This document shows, piece after piece, positions 1 through 8,243 of a stretch of DNA of 64,000 bases. This DNA comes from Bacillus sp. 1780r2a1 (GTDB lineage Bacteria > Bacillota > Bacilli > Bacillales > Bacillaceae_H): positions 3,221,258 to 3,285,257 of the forward strand of contig CP099863.1 in assembly GCA_024134725.1 (NCBI GenBank). Direction: 5' to 3'. The translations under genes were made by a program, and so were the position numbers. A model generated the notes under the pieces. It was not told the DNA's origin and did not search any database. It was given only the letters and a program-made list of their open reading frames with translations. How positions within the stretch are numbered: the first letter of the stretch is position 1; each line of letters starts with the position of its first letter.

Positions 1-182
1 ATTAAGTATTCAACAAGCTCTTCTCTTGGATGAGTATAGCTTTTCAAATCTTGTAAGCGCTCTTTATAAACATCACTCTTATGTATATTGTAATCAAAGT
101 ATGACATAGCCTGGTTGCTATCCTGTATATATTCTTCTGTTAACTTGTTAGTTGCTGATAAAGAGACATCTGTAATCTCCAT
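1..182 (-). CDS. bshC: BshC, bacillithiol cysteine-adding enzyme, N-terminal part only
   Basis: This is the first 60 codons of a minus-strand gene that runs off the left edge. The start at 182 is preceded by a GAAAGGAAG ribosome site. The N-terminus (MEITDVSLSATNKL, then a YFDYNIH segment and a LKSYTHPREEL segment) resembles the start of BshC/YllA, which adds cysteine to glucosaminyl-malate in the last step of bacillithiol synthesis. The neighbours DUF3397 and panE lie just upstream, as in other Bacillaceae, where bshC leads into the mraZ/dcw cluster. Only about a tenth of the protein is visible, so the family call rests on the N-terminus and on synteny. The window also holds ypdA, a bacillithiol disulfide reductase homologue. 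Confidence 0.8.
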   Translation of the reverse strand, partial: MEITDVSLSATNKLTEEYIQDSNQAMSYFDYNIHKSDVYKERLQDLKSYTHPREELVEYL

Positions 183-270
183 GAAAGAACTTCCTTTCTA
201 TAACTAATACTTGTTCAGTTTACCTAGCTTCATTATCCATATTGTTTCTCGACACGTCTAGTAACATGCT

Positions 271-654
271 TCATAACTTTAATAATTCAAAGATTAGGCC
301 ACTAACAACTAATAACACATGCGAAAACAAAAAGAAAAAGAAGCTGATTCGAAACATTCCTTTTGTCATTCTTTTCAGCTGTAAGTCTTTCTTCACCTGC
401 CAGTTTATAAGCATTACAATCATCGCCAAAACCAGCAGCACTAAAATAATCAACCACAAAAAAGACTGGTCAAAAATTTGCTTGGCAAAGTAGTGCGTGG
501 ATACAATGAAAAAAATCGTTGAGACATATGTAGAGATATGAACTGCTTTACGCCGATTTTTTATCACTTTTTTGAGCAGGGTGTATAATACAAAAAAACC
601 TACTACTGGCAGCGTGATAAACGTAGCCAAGATGCTTGCAACTAAGCTCCCCAT
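271..654 (-). CDS. DUF3397 family small membrane protein
   Basis: A 127-residue protein made almost entirely of four hydrophobic helices, separated by short basic loops (KNRRK near residue 33, KKDLQLKR near 90). Length, topology and position between panE and bshC fit the DUF3397 family of Bacillaceae, whose function is unknown. The start has an AAGGTGA ribosome site. It begins 6 bases after the panE stop and is probably cotranscribed with it. No catalytic motif is visible, so nothing beyond an integral cytoplasmic-membrane protein can be said. Confidence 0.7.
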   Translation of the reverse strand: MGSLVASILATFITLPVVGFFVLYTLLKKVIKNRRKAVHISTYVSTIFFIVSTHYFAKQIFDQSFLWLIILVLLVLAMIVMLINWQVKKDLQLKRMTKGMFRISFFFFLFSHVLLVVSGLIFELLKL

Positions 655-660
655 TCCCGA

Positions 661-1554
661 TCACCTTCCTTCACTATCTTCCAACCCTAATATTCCATTA
701 TATACAAATTGGATAATAGGAGTATTAACCTGGCGCTGAGCCGCTTCTTCTAAAATATAACCTAATATGGATTCAACCTCTGTTTTTCTTTGCTGTTGAA
801 GATCTTTCCTCATCGATGAATGATTTTGAGCCGTTTTTTCACAAACATCTACTACTCGATTCCAATAGGCTGTTGGTTCTTTTAATCGTAACACAGCATG
901 CAGCTCATTAAAAACAGCTTTAGCTGTTTTATAAAAAAATGGGTTAGCTGTAATCTCACCATTTTTCACTCGATAAAGAGCTGTTAAAGGATTGATTACC
1001 GCGTTTACAATTAGCTTTTGAATAAGCATCTCATACCAATCATTCTCCCAAACAAATCCAAACTCAGTCGAATGAAACTGTTGAAAGGGAATTAGGTGGT
1101 CTCCTCTAAACAAAGCAACGCGCGTGATGCCAACCCCTGAATGGATAACAACATCATCTGCCTCTTTCATTGCACCATGTTCAACAACACCTAAGTATAC
1201 ATTATGCTGAGGAAGGTTCTGCGCCAAATTAAGATGACTCATTCCATTTTGAACAAATAATAGCGATGTATGCTTTGAAGCTTTCATTAAATAAGGAATA
1301 ACCTCTTTAATACCATATTGTTTAACCGCTATAATAACAAGTTCATACTGTTCAAAGTTTTCATTAGATGTTAAAATCCGCGCATCTACCTTTACATTTT
1401 TCTCAGTCGCTTTATGCTTTAGTGTTACTCCATTCGTCCGTAATTGATTTCTCTGTTCTTTTCTTCTCGTATACAGAGTAACGTGAGCATGCTCAGCCAA
1501 GTATGAACTCATTAAAAGGCCGATTGCACCGCCTCCAATAACTGCTATCCTCAT
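661..1554 (-). CDS. panE: 2-dehydropantoate 2-reductase family protein (PanE/YlbQ)
   Basis: A 297-residue NAD(P)-dependent reductase with an N-terminal Rossmann motif (GGGAIG, residues 7-12). The C-terminal helical domain carries the family lysine and asparagine segment (KLIVNAVINPLTAL). PanE reduces 2-dehydropantoate to pantoate in pantothenate and CoA synthesis. The position next to bshC and near ylbP matches ylbQ of B. subtilis. The start has a GAGGAAG ribosome site. Ketopantoate reductase paralogues are common in bacilli, so the exact substrate is inferred. The next gene upstream ends at a strong terminator, so panE probably has its own promoter in 1555-1670. Confidence 0.8.
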   Translation of the reverse strand: MRIAVIGGGAIGLLMSSYLAEHAHVTLYTRRKEQRNQLRTNGVTLKHKATEKNVKVDARILTSNENFEQYELVIIAVKQYGIKEVIPYLMKASKHTSLLFVQNGMSHLNLAQNLPQHNVYLGVVEHGAMKEADDVVIHSGVGITRVALFRGDHLIPFQQFHSTEFGFVWENDWYEMLIQKLIVNAVINPLTALYRVKNGEITANPFFYKTAKAVFNELHAVLRLKEPTAYWNRVVDVCEKTAQNHSSMRKDLQQQRKTEVESILGYILEEAAQRQVNTPIIQFVYNGILGLEDSEGR

Positions 1555-1670
1555 TAAAACTTCCTCATTCTATTAGTTTATTTTCTCGATATGCCTCTTT
1601 ACATAAGTAGCATACGCTCTATTAGTTTAGCAAATATTTTTAACCATTAAAATAATATCTCTTTATAATA

Positions 1671-1703
1671 AAAAGCTAGGTAAGGAGCCCTTACCTAGCT
1701 TTT
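1671..1703 (-). terminator. Terminator after the acyl-CoA carboxylase genes
   Basis: A perfect 15-bp inverted repeat (AAAAGCTAGGTAAGG and its complement) with a 3-nt loop, 22 bases past the carboxyltransferase stop codon. The stem has A/T ends and could terminate on either strand, but only the minus strand has a gene running into it. Confidence 0.85.
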
Positions 1704-1724
1704 CTACACTCTCGTTTCTTATAA

Positions 1725-3269
1725 TTAAACTGGATATACAGGATGTTTTCTTCGAACTTCAGCTATTGCTTTTGTTTCATAATAAGCAAATCGTTCAATT
1801 AAAGTTTGGCGAAGGTCGTTAGCTGGCACGATATCATCAATAATCATCTCAGAAGCTAGCGTATATAAATCAATATGCTCTTTATACTCTTGCTGCTTCT
1901 GCTTGATATACATCATTCGCTCTTTTGGATCGGTAATCTCATTAATTTTATTGGAATAAACAGCGTTAACCGCTGCTTCCGGCCCCATTACGGCAATTTG
2001 TGCTGTAGGAAGGGCAATACAACAATCTGGTTCAAACGCTGGGCCTGCCATAGCATATAATCCAGCTCCATATGCTTTGCGTACCACTACAGAGATTTTT
2101 GGAACAGTCGCAGAACTCATTGCAGCAATCAATTTTGCACCATGACGAATAATCCCTGCTCTTTCCACTTTCGTTCCAATCATAAATCCTGGTACGTCAG
2201 CTAAGAATAAAAGTGGAATATGGAATGCATCACATAGCTGGATAAATTTCGCTCCTTTATCAGCGGAGTCAACAAACAATACGCCACCTTTTATCTTTGG
2301 TTGATTTGCGATAATCCCAACAACTTTCCCATCCATCCTTGCGAGCCCTGTAATAAGTTCGGGTGCAAATAATTTCTTAATTTCATAGAACGTTCCTTCA
2401 TCAATCAACGTATCAATTGCCTCATACATATCAAACGGCACGTTTTGATTTTCAGGAATTAACTCTCCTAGTGTTTTAGACGTACTAACAGGCAACCTCC
2501 CTTCAAGCGCAGCTGGCTTTTGGTGAAAGCTTTGAGGGAAATAGCTTAGGTACGATTTTGCTTTTGAAATTGCTTCTTCTTCCGAATAAACTAGAACGTC
2601 TCCACAACCACTCACGCTACAGTGCATGTGAGCACCACCCATCTCTTCTAACGTGACTTTTTCTCCAATAACCTTTTCAGCCATTCGTGGCGACCCTAAA
2701 TACATCGAAGCGTTCCCATCTACCATAATAACAATGTCACAAAAAGCAGGGATGTAAGCCCCTCCTGCTGCAGAAGGACCAAATAATAAGCAGATTTGCG
2801 GAACTACTCCCGACATACGCACTTGGTTATGAAAGATTTTCCCTGCGCCTCGTCGGTTCGGGAACATGTCTAATTGATCCGTAATTCGGGCTCCTGCTGA
2901 ATCAACTAAATAGAGCATTGGGACCTGCAACTTTTCAGCAGTTTCTTGAATACGAATAATCTTTTCAACTGTTCTTGCTCCCCAAGACCCCGCTTTAATT
3001 GTTGAATCATTCGCCATTACGCATACCGTTTGACCATTCACCTTGCCAATGGCTGTAACAACACCATCAGCTGGTAGGCCTTTCGCTTTATTATTAGCAA
3101 ACATCGCGTCTTCTTTGTACTCACCTTCATCAAACAATAAAGCCAAACGATCTCGAACAAATAATTTATTTTGTTGCTTTAACTTTTCATGATATTTTTT
3201 GTCTCCACCTGCTCGAATTTCTTCACATTTATCTTCATAGCGCTTTTGTAAATCATTTGTATGTATCAT
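1725..3269 (-). CDS. Acyl-CoA carboxylase, carboxyltransferase (beta) subunit
   Basis: A 514-residue protein of the propionyl/methylcrotonyl-CoA carboxyltransferase family. It has the two crotonase-like halves typical of the family, with conserved SAGARI and GPSAAGGAYIPAFCD segments in the N half and a GIIANQP segment followed by PGFMIGT in the C half. It would move CO2 from biotin to an acyl-CoA. It is the last of three genes (biotin carboxylase, biotin carrier, carboxyltransferase) separated by 13-16 bases. Propionyl-, methylcrotonyl- or another branched acyl-CoA are all possible substrates. No HMG-CoA lyase or acyl-CoA dehydrogenase gene is adjacent to settle this. The start is supported by an AAGGAG ribosome site. 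Confidence 0.88.
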   Translation of the reverse strand: MIHTNDLQKRYEDKCEEIRAGGDKKYHEKLKQQNKLFVRDRLALLFDEGEYKEDAMFANNKAKGLPADGVVTAIGKVNGQTVCVMANDSTIKAGSWGARTVEKIIRIQETAEKLQVPMLYLVDSAGARITDQLDMFPNRRGAGKIFHNQVRMSGVVPQICLLFGPSAAGGAYIPAFCDIVIMVDGNASMYLGSPRMAEKVIGEKVTLEEMGGAHMHCSVSGCGDVLVYSEEEAISKAKSYLSYFPQSFHQKPAALEGRLPVSTSKTLGELIPENQNVPFDMYEAIDTLIDEGTFYEIKKLFAPELITGLARMDGKVVGIIANQPKIKGGVLFVDSADKGAKFIQLCDAFHIPLLFLADVPGFMIGTKVERAGIIRHGAKLIAAMSSATVPKISVVVRKAYGAGLYAMAGPAFEPDCCIALPTAQIAVMGPEAAVNAVYSNKINEITDPKERMMYIKQKQQEYKEHIDLYTLASEMIIDDIVPANDLRQTLIERFAYYETKAIAEVRRKHPVYPV

Positions 3270-3282
3270 ACGCTCACTCCTT

Positions 3283-3495
3283 TTAAGAAATTGTTACTAA
3301 TACATCGCCTTCATTTACAAAGTCACCTACACCAACTAAAATTGCATCAATTGTTCCTGCATCAGTGCTTTCAATTGGTATTTCCATTTTCATAGATTCA
3401 AGGATAATCAACACCTGACCTTGTGTCACAGAATCCCCTTCGGATACATGAATATTTAATACCATCCCCGCCATCGTTGCTGTCATTTCTTTCAT
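3283..3495 (-). CDS. Biotin carboxyl carrier protein (single-domain)
   Basis: A 70-residue protein that is a single biotinyl/lipoyl domain. It contains the biotinylation motif ESMKMEIPI, in which the lysine of MKM carries biotin. It lacks the Ala/Pro-rich extension of AccB and resembles the small BCCP-like proteins encoded in the B. subtilis yng operon. The preceding AAGGAGG site supports the start at 3495. It lies between the biotin carboxylase and carboxyltransferase genes, which suggests that it shuttles carboxybiotin between those two subunits rather than serving acetyl-CoA carboxylase. Confidence 0.88.
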   Translation of the reverse strand: MKEMTATMAGMVLNIHVSEGDSVTQGQVLIILESMKMEIPIESTDAGTIDAILVGVGDFVNEGDVLVTIS

Positions 3496-3511
3496 TTTTA
3501 GTCCTCCTTTT

Positions 3512-4846
3512 TCACTTCAAAGCTTCTGTCAATACCGCTGTGTTGTATTTTCCAGCTACATATTGCTCTGCATTTAATAATTGTTTAAACAGAGGTAAGT
3601 TTGTTTTAATTCCTTCAATTGATGCCTCCGTGAAATACGCTTTAGCAAGCTCAATTGCATTTTCTCTCGTACGACCCGTGACAACGACCTTTGCAATCAT
3701 CGGATCATAAAAAGGTGTTACTTTGTCTCCGCTATCATACCCTGCATCCACTCGAACATAAGAACGCTCTGGAAGCAAAAACTGCGTGATTTGTCCAGGA
3801 GCAGGCAAAAACGTGACAGGGTCTTCTGCATATACTCTAAACTCTATCGCATGGTTGGCAAGCTGAACTTCTTCTTGTTGTAAGGGTAGCGCGTCCCCTC
3901 TAGCTACTAAGAGCTGCCACTTTACCAAGTCTAATCCCGTAACTTGCTCTGTAATTGGGTGTTCAACTTGAAGTCTAGTGTTCATCTCTAAAAAATAAAA
4001 ATTTTCCTGCGCATCTACAATAAATTCAATAGTGCCAGCATTGTAATACTGAACTGCCTTAGCAGCGGCTACGGCCGTTTCATACATACGGTGTTTTGTA
4101 TCAATAGATAGCGATGTTGCAGGCGCTTCTTCAATCACTTTTTGATTGCGGCGCTGTACGGAGCAATCTCGTTCAAAAAGGTGAACTGCATTCCCAAGCT
4201 GGTCTCCGAAAATTTGAACTTCTATATGCTTTGCATCTGTAATTAATTTTTCAATAAATACTTCTTCGTGACCAAAATATGCTTTAGCTCTCGCTTTTGT
4301 CGATGCATATGTTGTACGCAGTGACTTTTCATCATCACACCGAACCATTCCAATGCCTCCACCGCCACCGCTAGCTTTCAGCATAACCGGATAACCAATA
4401 GCTTGAGCTACTTTACACGCTTCTTCAATATCAGCTACAGCCCCTTCACTTCCAGGCACAACAGGAACTCCTGCTTCTTGCATAATTTTTCTCGCTCTCA
4501 CTTTATCTCCCATATCTGCTATAACTTTTGGAGATGGTCCAATAAAAATAAACCCTTCTTCTTCCACACGCTTAGCAAATGTGCTATTTTCTGATAGAAA
4601 TCCGTAGCCTGGATGAATTGCATCAACGTTTTCTTTATGAGCAATTTCTAACAAGCGCTCAATATTTAAATACGATTTTTGAACAGGAGGCTCTCCAATT
4701 TCATAAGCAACTGTAGCAGCTTTAACATAAGGTAGGTTTTCATCGGCTGTAGAATGAACAGCAACAGTTTGTATATCCATCGTATGACAAGTTTTAATAA
4801 TACGATGAGCAATCTCGCCTCGATTAGCGATTAAAACTTTTTTCAT
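3512..4846 (-). CDS. Biotin carboxylase subunit of an acyl-CoA carboxylase
   Basis: A 444-residue ATP-grasp enzyme. It has the N-terminal MKKVLIANRGEIA signature, a glycine-rich ATP loop (KASGGGGGIGM, about residues 158-168) and the catalytic EMNTRLQVEHPITE segment near residue 290. It carboxylates biotin on the neighbouring carrier using ATP and bicarbonate. I chose the ATG at 4846 because of a GGGAGA ribosome site; an upstream in-frame extension lacks such a site and is not conserved-looking. It is the first gene of a three-gene operon, with a CcpA-like box about 135 bases upstream. It is distinct from the housekeeping AccC, which would pair with accB elsewhere. Confidence 0.9.
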   Translation of the reverse strand: MKKVLIANRGEIAHRIIKTCHTMDIQTVAVHSTADENLPYVKAATVAYEIGEPPVQKSYLNIERLLEIAHKENVDAIHPGYGFLSENSTFAKRVEEEGFIFIGPSPKVIADMGDKVRARKIMQEAGVPVVPGSEGAVADIEEACKVAQAIGYPVMLKASGGGGGIGMVRCDDEKSLRTTYASTKARAKAYFGHEEVFIEKLITDAKHIEVQIFGDQLGNAVHLFERDCSVQRRNQKVIEEAPATSLSIDTKHRMYETAVAAAKAVQYYNAGTIEFIVDAQENFYFLEMNTRLQVEHPITEQVTGLDLVKWQLLVARGDALPLQQEEVQLANHAIEFRVYAEDPVTFLPAPGQITQFLLPERSYVRVDAGYDSGDKVTPFYDPMIAKVVVTGRTRENAIELAKAYFTEASIEGIKTNLPLFKQLLNAEQYVAGKYNTAVLTEALK

Positions 4847-4981
4847 TATATTTCTTCTCCCTTCGCTGCAGTATAAAATATTCTCAAGTCTATTCAAAAC
4901 CATGGTACGATGAGACTAAAAGAGAAAAAAATCTCCCAAAACGTATAATTCTACAATTTTCTTAAAATCCCTTTGTTTTTT

Positions 4982-4995
4982 TGCAAACGCTTACT
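4982..4995. promoter_or_regulatory. Candidate CcpA (cre) box upstream of the carboxylase operon
   Basis: TGCAAACGCTTACT is a near-palindrome around CG and matches the cre consensus (TGWNANCGNTNWCA) at most fixed positions. It lies between the divergent carboxylase operon and ylbP. Carbon catabolite control of an acyl-CoA catabolic operon is plausible, but this is inference from the motif alone. Confidence 0.4.
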
Positions 4996-5079
4996 TTTTT
5001 TATTCTCATCTATCTATCCTATATTTGAAAATTTGTTCATATGCTATACAAGCAGCTCATTTCTAAGGAGTGATTGATA

Positions 5080-5547
5080 ATGTATGAAGTCCAGCAGTTG
5101 CGCATTAACTATAAAACACTTGAAGAATTTAAGCAGTTTAAGCAATATGGGCTCCAAGAATTGTCCATGTTAGAAGAATTAAATGCCCAAATATCTGAAA
5201 ACGAGATTCATTCCCCGTTTTACGGTATTTATATTGGAAATCGTCTTGTAGCTCGAATGAGTTTGTACCAACAGTCTAAAAAGCATGATCACTACTTTAA
5301 GCCACACCAACCTTACCTTGAAGTATGGAAGCTTGAAGTGCTCCAAGAATTTCAATCAAAGGGACTGGGCACGAGTCTAATTGAATATGCTAAATCTTTT
5401 AAGTTGCCTATTAAAACAAATCCACGAGTTCATTCTAGTCATTTCTGGACAAAAATGGGCTTTACTCCTGCTTCTTATGATTTAGAGCGAGATTTAGGAG
5501 AAAATCCAATGCTTTGGAGTCCAGAAGATGTATCAACCTCAAACTAA
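5080..5547 (+). CDS. ylbP: GNAT-family N-acetyltransferase YlbP
   Basis: A 155-residue protein with a GNAT fold. The acetyl-CoA-binding segment is EFQSKGLGTSLIEYA (about residues 90-104), and a FWTKMGF motif follows near the C-terminus. Its divergent position next to rsfA and close to panE matches ylbP in B. subtilis. The ATG at 5080 is preceded by AAGGAG; a TTG six bases earlier lies too close to that site. The acetylated substrate is unknown. It shares a bidirectional terminator with rsfA. Confidence 0.82.
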   Translation: MYEVQQLRINYKTLEEFKQFKQYGLQELSMLEELNAQISENEIHSPFYGIYIGNRLVARMSLYQQSKKHDHYFKPHQPYLEVWKLEVLQEFQSKGLGTSLIEYAKSFKLPIKTNPRVHSSHFWTKMGFTPASYDLERDLGENPMLWSPEDVSTSN

Positions 5548-5559
5548 TAGATAATATAA

Positions 5560-5619
5560 AAAAGCCCTTGAATCTTCTTTATCTTTAAGCTACAGTGTGA
5601 TAAAGAGTCAAGGGCTTTT
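5560..5619. terminator. Bidirectional terminator between ylbP and rsfA
   Basis: The inverted repeat AAAAGCCCTTGA / TCAAGGGCTTTT encloses a 36-nt loop that contains further complementary sequence (CTTTATC / GATAAAG). Runs of A on one side and T on the other let it serve both convergent genes. Confidence 0.8.
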
Positions 5620-5643
5620 ATATAAATGAGGTACTAAGCTTTA

Positions 5644-6249
5644 TTATTTATTTTCAACTCGTTCTAAATTACCGTTTTTCTCCATTTGAAATTTAACTTT
5701 TCTACTTTTTTCATCTTCTTTTAGAACAACCATCTTACGAGCCCGTTCCATGATTTCAATCAACGCTTTATAGTCTTCTTCCACCGTGTATAGATTGCCT
5801 TCTAACACTTTTTTCTCTTTTTCAAGAACCGTCACTTTTTGCTGTAACTGTTCAAGTTTATGCTGCAGCTCCTCATTTGCTTCCAGTAACCCACTCGACT
5901 GCTGCTGAATTTGTTCAATCGATTCTAAGTAACGAATAACCTCACTTAACGAAGTAATCGATTGACCATCTATATATGAGAAGCGCACGGGCTGTTCTTC
6001 ATCTTTTGTGATCACGCGTGATTTTAACTGTTTTCGTTGAATTTTCGCTATGTCAATACCAGTTTTGTATTGTTTGCGCACAAAAGAATTCCAGCGAAAG
6101 CCACAAGCTGCTGATGTTCGCGAAAGTTTCTTTCCCACTTCTTCAAATGCAGCGAGTTGTGTGCCACCTTCACGTATATGACGCAATACAATTTCAGCTA
6201 GTAGTAAATCTTCATCTTGAGTCCATGCATCTTGACGAGAAGAAGTCAT
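5644..6249 (-). CDS. rsfA: Prespore transcription regulator RsfA (YlbO family)
   Basis: A 201-residue protein. The N-terminal Myb/SANT-like DNA-binding segment contains DAWTQDEDLLLAEIVLRHI and FRWNSFVRKQY. A long glutamine- and glutamate-rich coiled coil follows (about residues 95-165). RsfA is a forespore regulator that modulates the sigma-F regulon in B. subtilis. Length and N-terminal sequence agree closely with YlbO. The start has an AAGGAGG ribosome site. The position beside rpmF/ylbN and ylbP is the conserved one, apart from the hydratase gene in between. Confidence 0.9.
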   Translation of the reverse strand: MTSSRQDAWTQDEDLLLAEIVLRHIREGGTQLAAFEEVGKKLSRTSAACGFRWNSFVRKQYKTGIDIAKIQRKQLKSRVITKDEEQPVRFSYIDGQSITSLSEVIRYLESIEQIQQQSSGLLEANEELQHKLEQLQQKVTVLEKEKKVLEGNLYTVEEDYKALIEIMERARKMVVLKEDEKSRKVKFQMEKNGNLERVENK

Positions 6250-6384
6250 TTTTCTATCCCTCCTTATCCGTACTTATTAAATAAGTATGCAACTACTAGA
6301 TAAGATAGACTATTGTTCAACTTCTCAAGGCAGAATTTCTTAACTTGCCTTTTTCAAGATACTTTATCCACATAATTAGCTTTA

Positions 6385-7152
6385 TTAAGCCTTCTTTTGA
6401 AGTCGGTTATTTACCGCTTGCTTGTGTTCTTCACTTTCCCAGAGCAAACTACAATGGTTAACCTCTGCCTCCATTCGTTCCCATAAATCAACTTGGTTCC
6501 ATTTTGCAATAGGCATTTGTTTGTATGCCGTCAGCACCGTACTAGGCTTTGTAATAATTGGTAACAACCATTCTTCACAGCGCATAGCGAGCTCTTGGTA
6601 TGATGTTACGTAAGATAAAAAGCCAACCTGCTTGGCACGCTCCACGCTGTAGATTTGAGAGCTCGTTAGCATTTCCATTGCATCCGAGTAACGAAGTTTT
6701 TCGAATAAAATTGTGCCGCCCCCCCAGCCAGTTGTAATGCCTAAGTCCCCTTGTATAAACCCAAATTCGCTGTGAGCTGCGCTGATGCGAAAGTCACAAG
6801 CAATTGCAATTTCACATCCGCCCCCAACTGCTGTACCGTTTAATAAAGCTACTGTGGGTTTTGGTAATACAAGTAATTGATATAAAATTCTCCCCATTTT
6901 CTTTAGCATACTCTCGGCTTCTGCCGCTGTTTCTAGAGCATGAAAAGCTGAAATGTCCCCACCGCTACAAAAAGCTTGTGAACCTGCTCCGGTAATTACC
7001 AATGCTTTAATATGAGGATTCGCTTTCACTTCAGCTAAAGCCTCCTCTAAAGAATTCATCACGTCATAGTCCACAGCGTTTCGCTTCTCGGGGCGATTAA
7101 TAACAAATGTGCTAATGCCGTTGTTATCTACAAAAAACTTTGTCTTTACCAA
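6385..7152 (-). CDS. Enoyl-CoA hydratase/isomerase family protein
   Basis: A 255-residue crotonase-fold protein. The oxyanion-hole segment FCSGGDISAF (about residues 61-70) is followed by GTAVGGGCEIAIACDFRISA and GDLGITTGWGGG. The GDLGITTGWGG region lacks the usual hydratase pair of glutamates in a standard context and looks more like the decarboxylase/isomerase side of the superfamily (ethylmalonyl- or methylmalonyl-CoA decarboxylase type). The activity is therefore uncertain. I take the TTG at 7152 as start, with AGGGGG nine bases upstream, because the next in-frame ATG would remove much of the domain. The acyl-CoA carboxylase cluster 1.5 kb away could share its substrate class. Confidence 0.8.
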   Translation of the reverse strand: MVKTKFFVDNNGISTFVINRPEKRNAVDYDVMNSLEEALAEVKANPHIKALVITGAGSQAFCSGGDISAFHALETAAEAESMLKKMGRILYQLLVLPKPTVALLNGTAVGGGCEIAIACDFRISAAHSEFGFIQGDLGITTGWGGGTILFEKLRYSDAMEMLTSSQIYSVERAKQVGFLSYVTSYQELAMRCEEWLLPIITKPSTVLTAYKQMPIAKWNQVDLWERMEAEVNHCSLLWESEEHKQAVNNRLQKKA

Positions 7153-7279
7153 TGTCTTTTTCCCCCTTTTTCATCTTTACTCAACTTTTTCATAAGTAAA
7201 GAATTCGAGAAGCGAAATATAAACTCCTGCATTTCCCTTCAGAAAAGCAGTTATTCCAATCCTTAAAGAACGTTTTAAT

Positions 7280-7320
7280 GCAAAAATAAAAGACCCTTCA
7301 ACAGGGTCTTTTATTTTTGC
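7280..7320 (-). terminator. rpmF terminator
   Basis: A perfect 18-bp stem with a 5-nt loop ends one base past the rpmF stop codon. The GC core is AGACCCT/AGGGTCT, and flanking A/T tracts supply the U run. Confidence 0.9.
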
Positions 7321-7321
7321 A

Positions 7322-7495
7322 TTATTTGTTTACTACGTCATTTCCTTTGTAAGTACCACAAGCCTTACATACACGGTGTGATAGTTTCATTTCGCCACAA
7401 TTTGAGCACTCTACCATACCAGGAACTTGTAGTTTAAAGTGCGTACGACGCGTTCTTTTCTTCATTTTAGATGTTCTTCTAAAAGGTACAGCCAT
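7322..7495 (-). CDS. rpmF: Ribosomal protein bL32
   Basis: A 57-residue L32 protein of the large subunit, with the conserved start [17 protein letters not shown] and a zinc-ribbon Cys pattern (CSNCGE then CKACG), so it is the zinc-containing form. The ATG at 7495 follows GGAGGTGGGAATA. The frame stays open further upstream, but that stretch is not part of L32. It follows ylbN with about 60 bases between them, the usual yceD-rpmF pairing. Confidence 0.97.
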   Translation of the reverse strand: MAVPFRRTSKMKKRTRRTHFKLQVPGMVECSNCGEMKLSHRVCKACGTYKGNDVVNK

Positions 7496-7556
7496 TATTC
7501 CCACCTCCTTAAAAGAGTTTTTAATCATATGAAGGCCCGAAAGCCGGATCTTCGCG

Positions 7557-8078
7557 TTAGTTATTTTCTTTGTTTTTAAAGAAATTTTCTAATACAGCTA
7601 AACGTGGATCGACCTTTTCCTGTTGCTCTTCTTCCGTTACAACTTCCCAATCTTTTCCTGATTGAGGAGCAGCACCCTTTTGTTCTTGATTATCGCTAAA
7701 AACTTGAAGCGGAATTTCAACAATAATTAATTCCTTAATAAGTGGTAATAAATCCACTACTTCGCCTTCCACAATTCTCATTTCACCGTCATTTTCATAA
7801 TCGGCATCGCTATTGAACAGATACGTTTCTGTTGCTTCAATAGAAAAAGGATACGGAACATCGACTAATGTACGAGCACAAGGCAATGTCATTTCTCCAG
7901 AAATTTTAAGATGGAATGTGACTTTTGAAGAACTGATATCAGCTCTTCCTTTCACATGAACATCTGACATGCGACGAATCTGTGGATCGGTATTAACAAA
8001 ATCCTTACCGTCTACAATTTCATCAAAAGTTAATCCTTTATTTTGTAACTGGTACAACTGATGTATTGTCCATTTCAT
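7557..8078 (-). CDS. ylbN: DUF177/YceD family protein YlbN
   Basis: A 173-residue acidic protein. The family segment [27 protein letters not shown] lies near the middle and a CxR motif sits within it. YceD proteins are encoded just before rpmF in most bacteria and are linked to 23S rRNA or ribosome metabolism, but no activity is established in Bacillus. The start has a GAGGTGA ribosome site. ylbN and rpmF very likely form one operon; the divergent ylbM starts 165 bases away. Confidence 0.9.
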   Translation of the reverse strand: MKWTIHQLYQLQNKGLTFDEIVDGKDFVNTDPQIRRMSDVHVKGRADISSSKVTFHLKISGEMTLPCARTLVDVPYPFSIEATETYLFNSDADYENDGEMRIVEGEVVDLLPLIKELIIVEIPLQVFSDNQEQKGAAPQSGKDWEVVTEEEQQEKVDPRLAVLENFFKNKENN

Positions 8079-8243
8079 TGTTAATCACCTCAAGGCAACA
8101 AAGGTTATTATAGCTTTCACAAGATTATTTGTCAATATTTTTTCTTTACACTATAATGTACTTAAATTTATTTTTTTCTTTTCATAATCCTTACGCTAAA
8201 ACTGCTCAATAGTACTTAAAAATTTAATAAAAGGAGACTCATT

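Noticed and set aside
6332-6357. Possible terminator after the enoyl-CoA hydratase gene (AAGGCA / TGCCTT)
   Set aside because: The stem is only 6 bp with a long loop and no T run on the minus strand; too weak to annotate.
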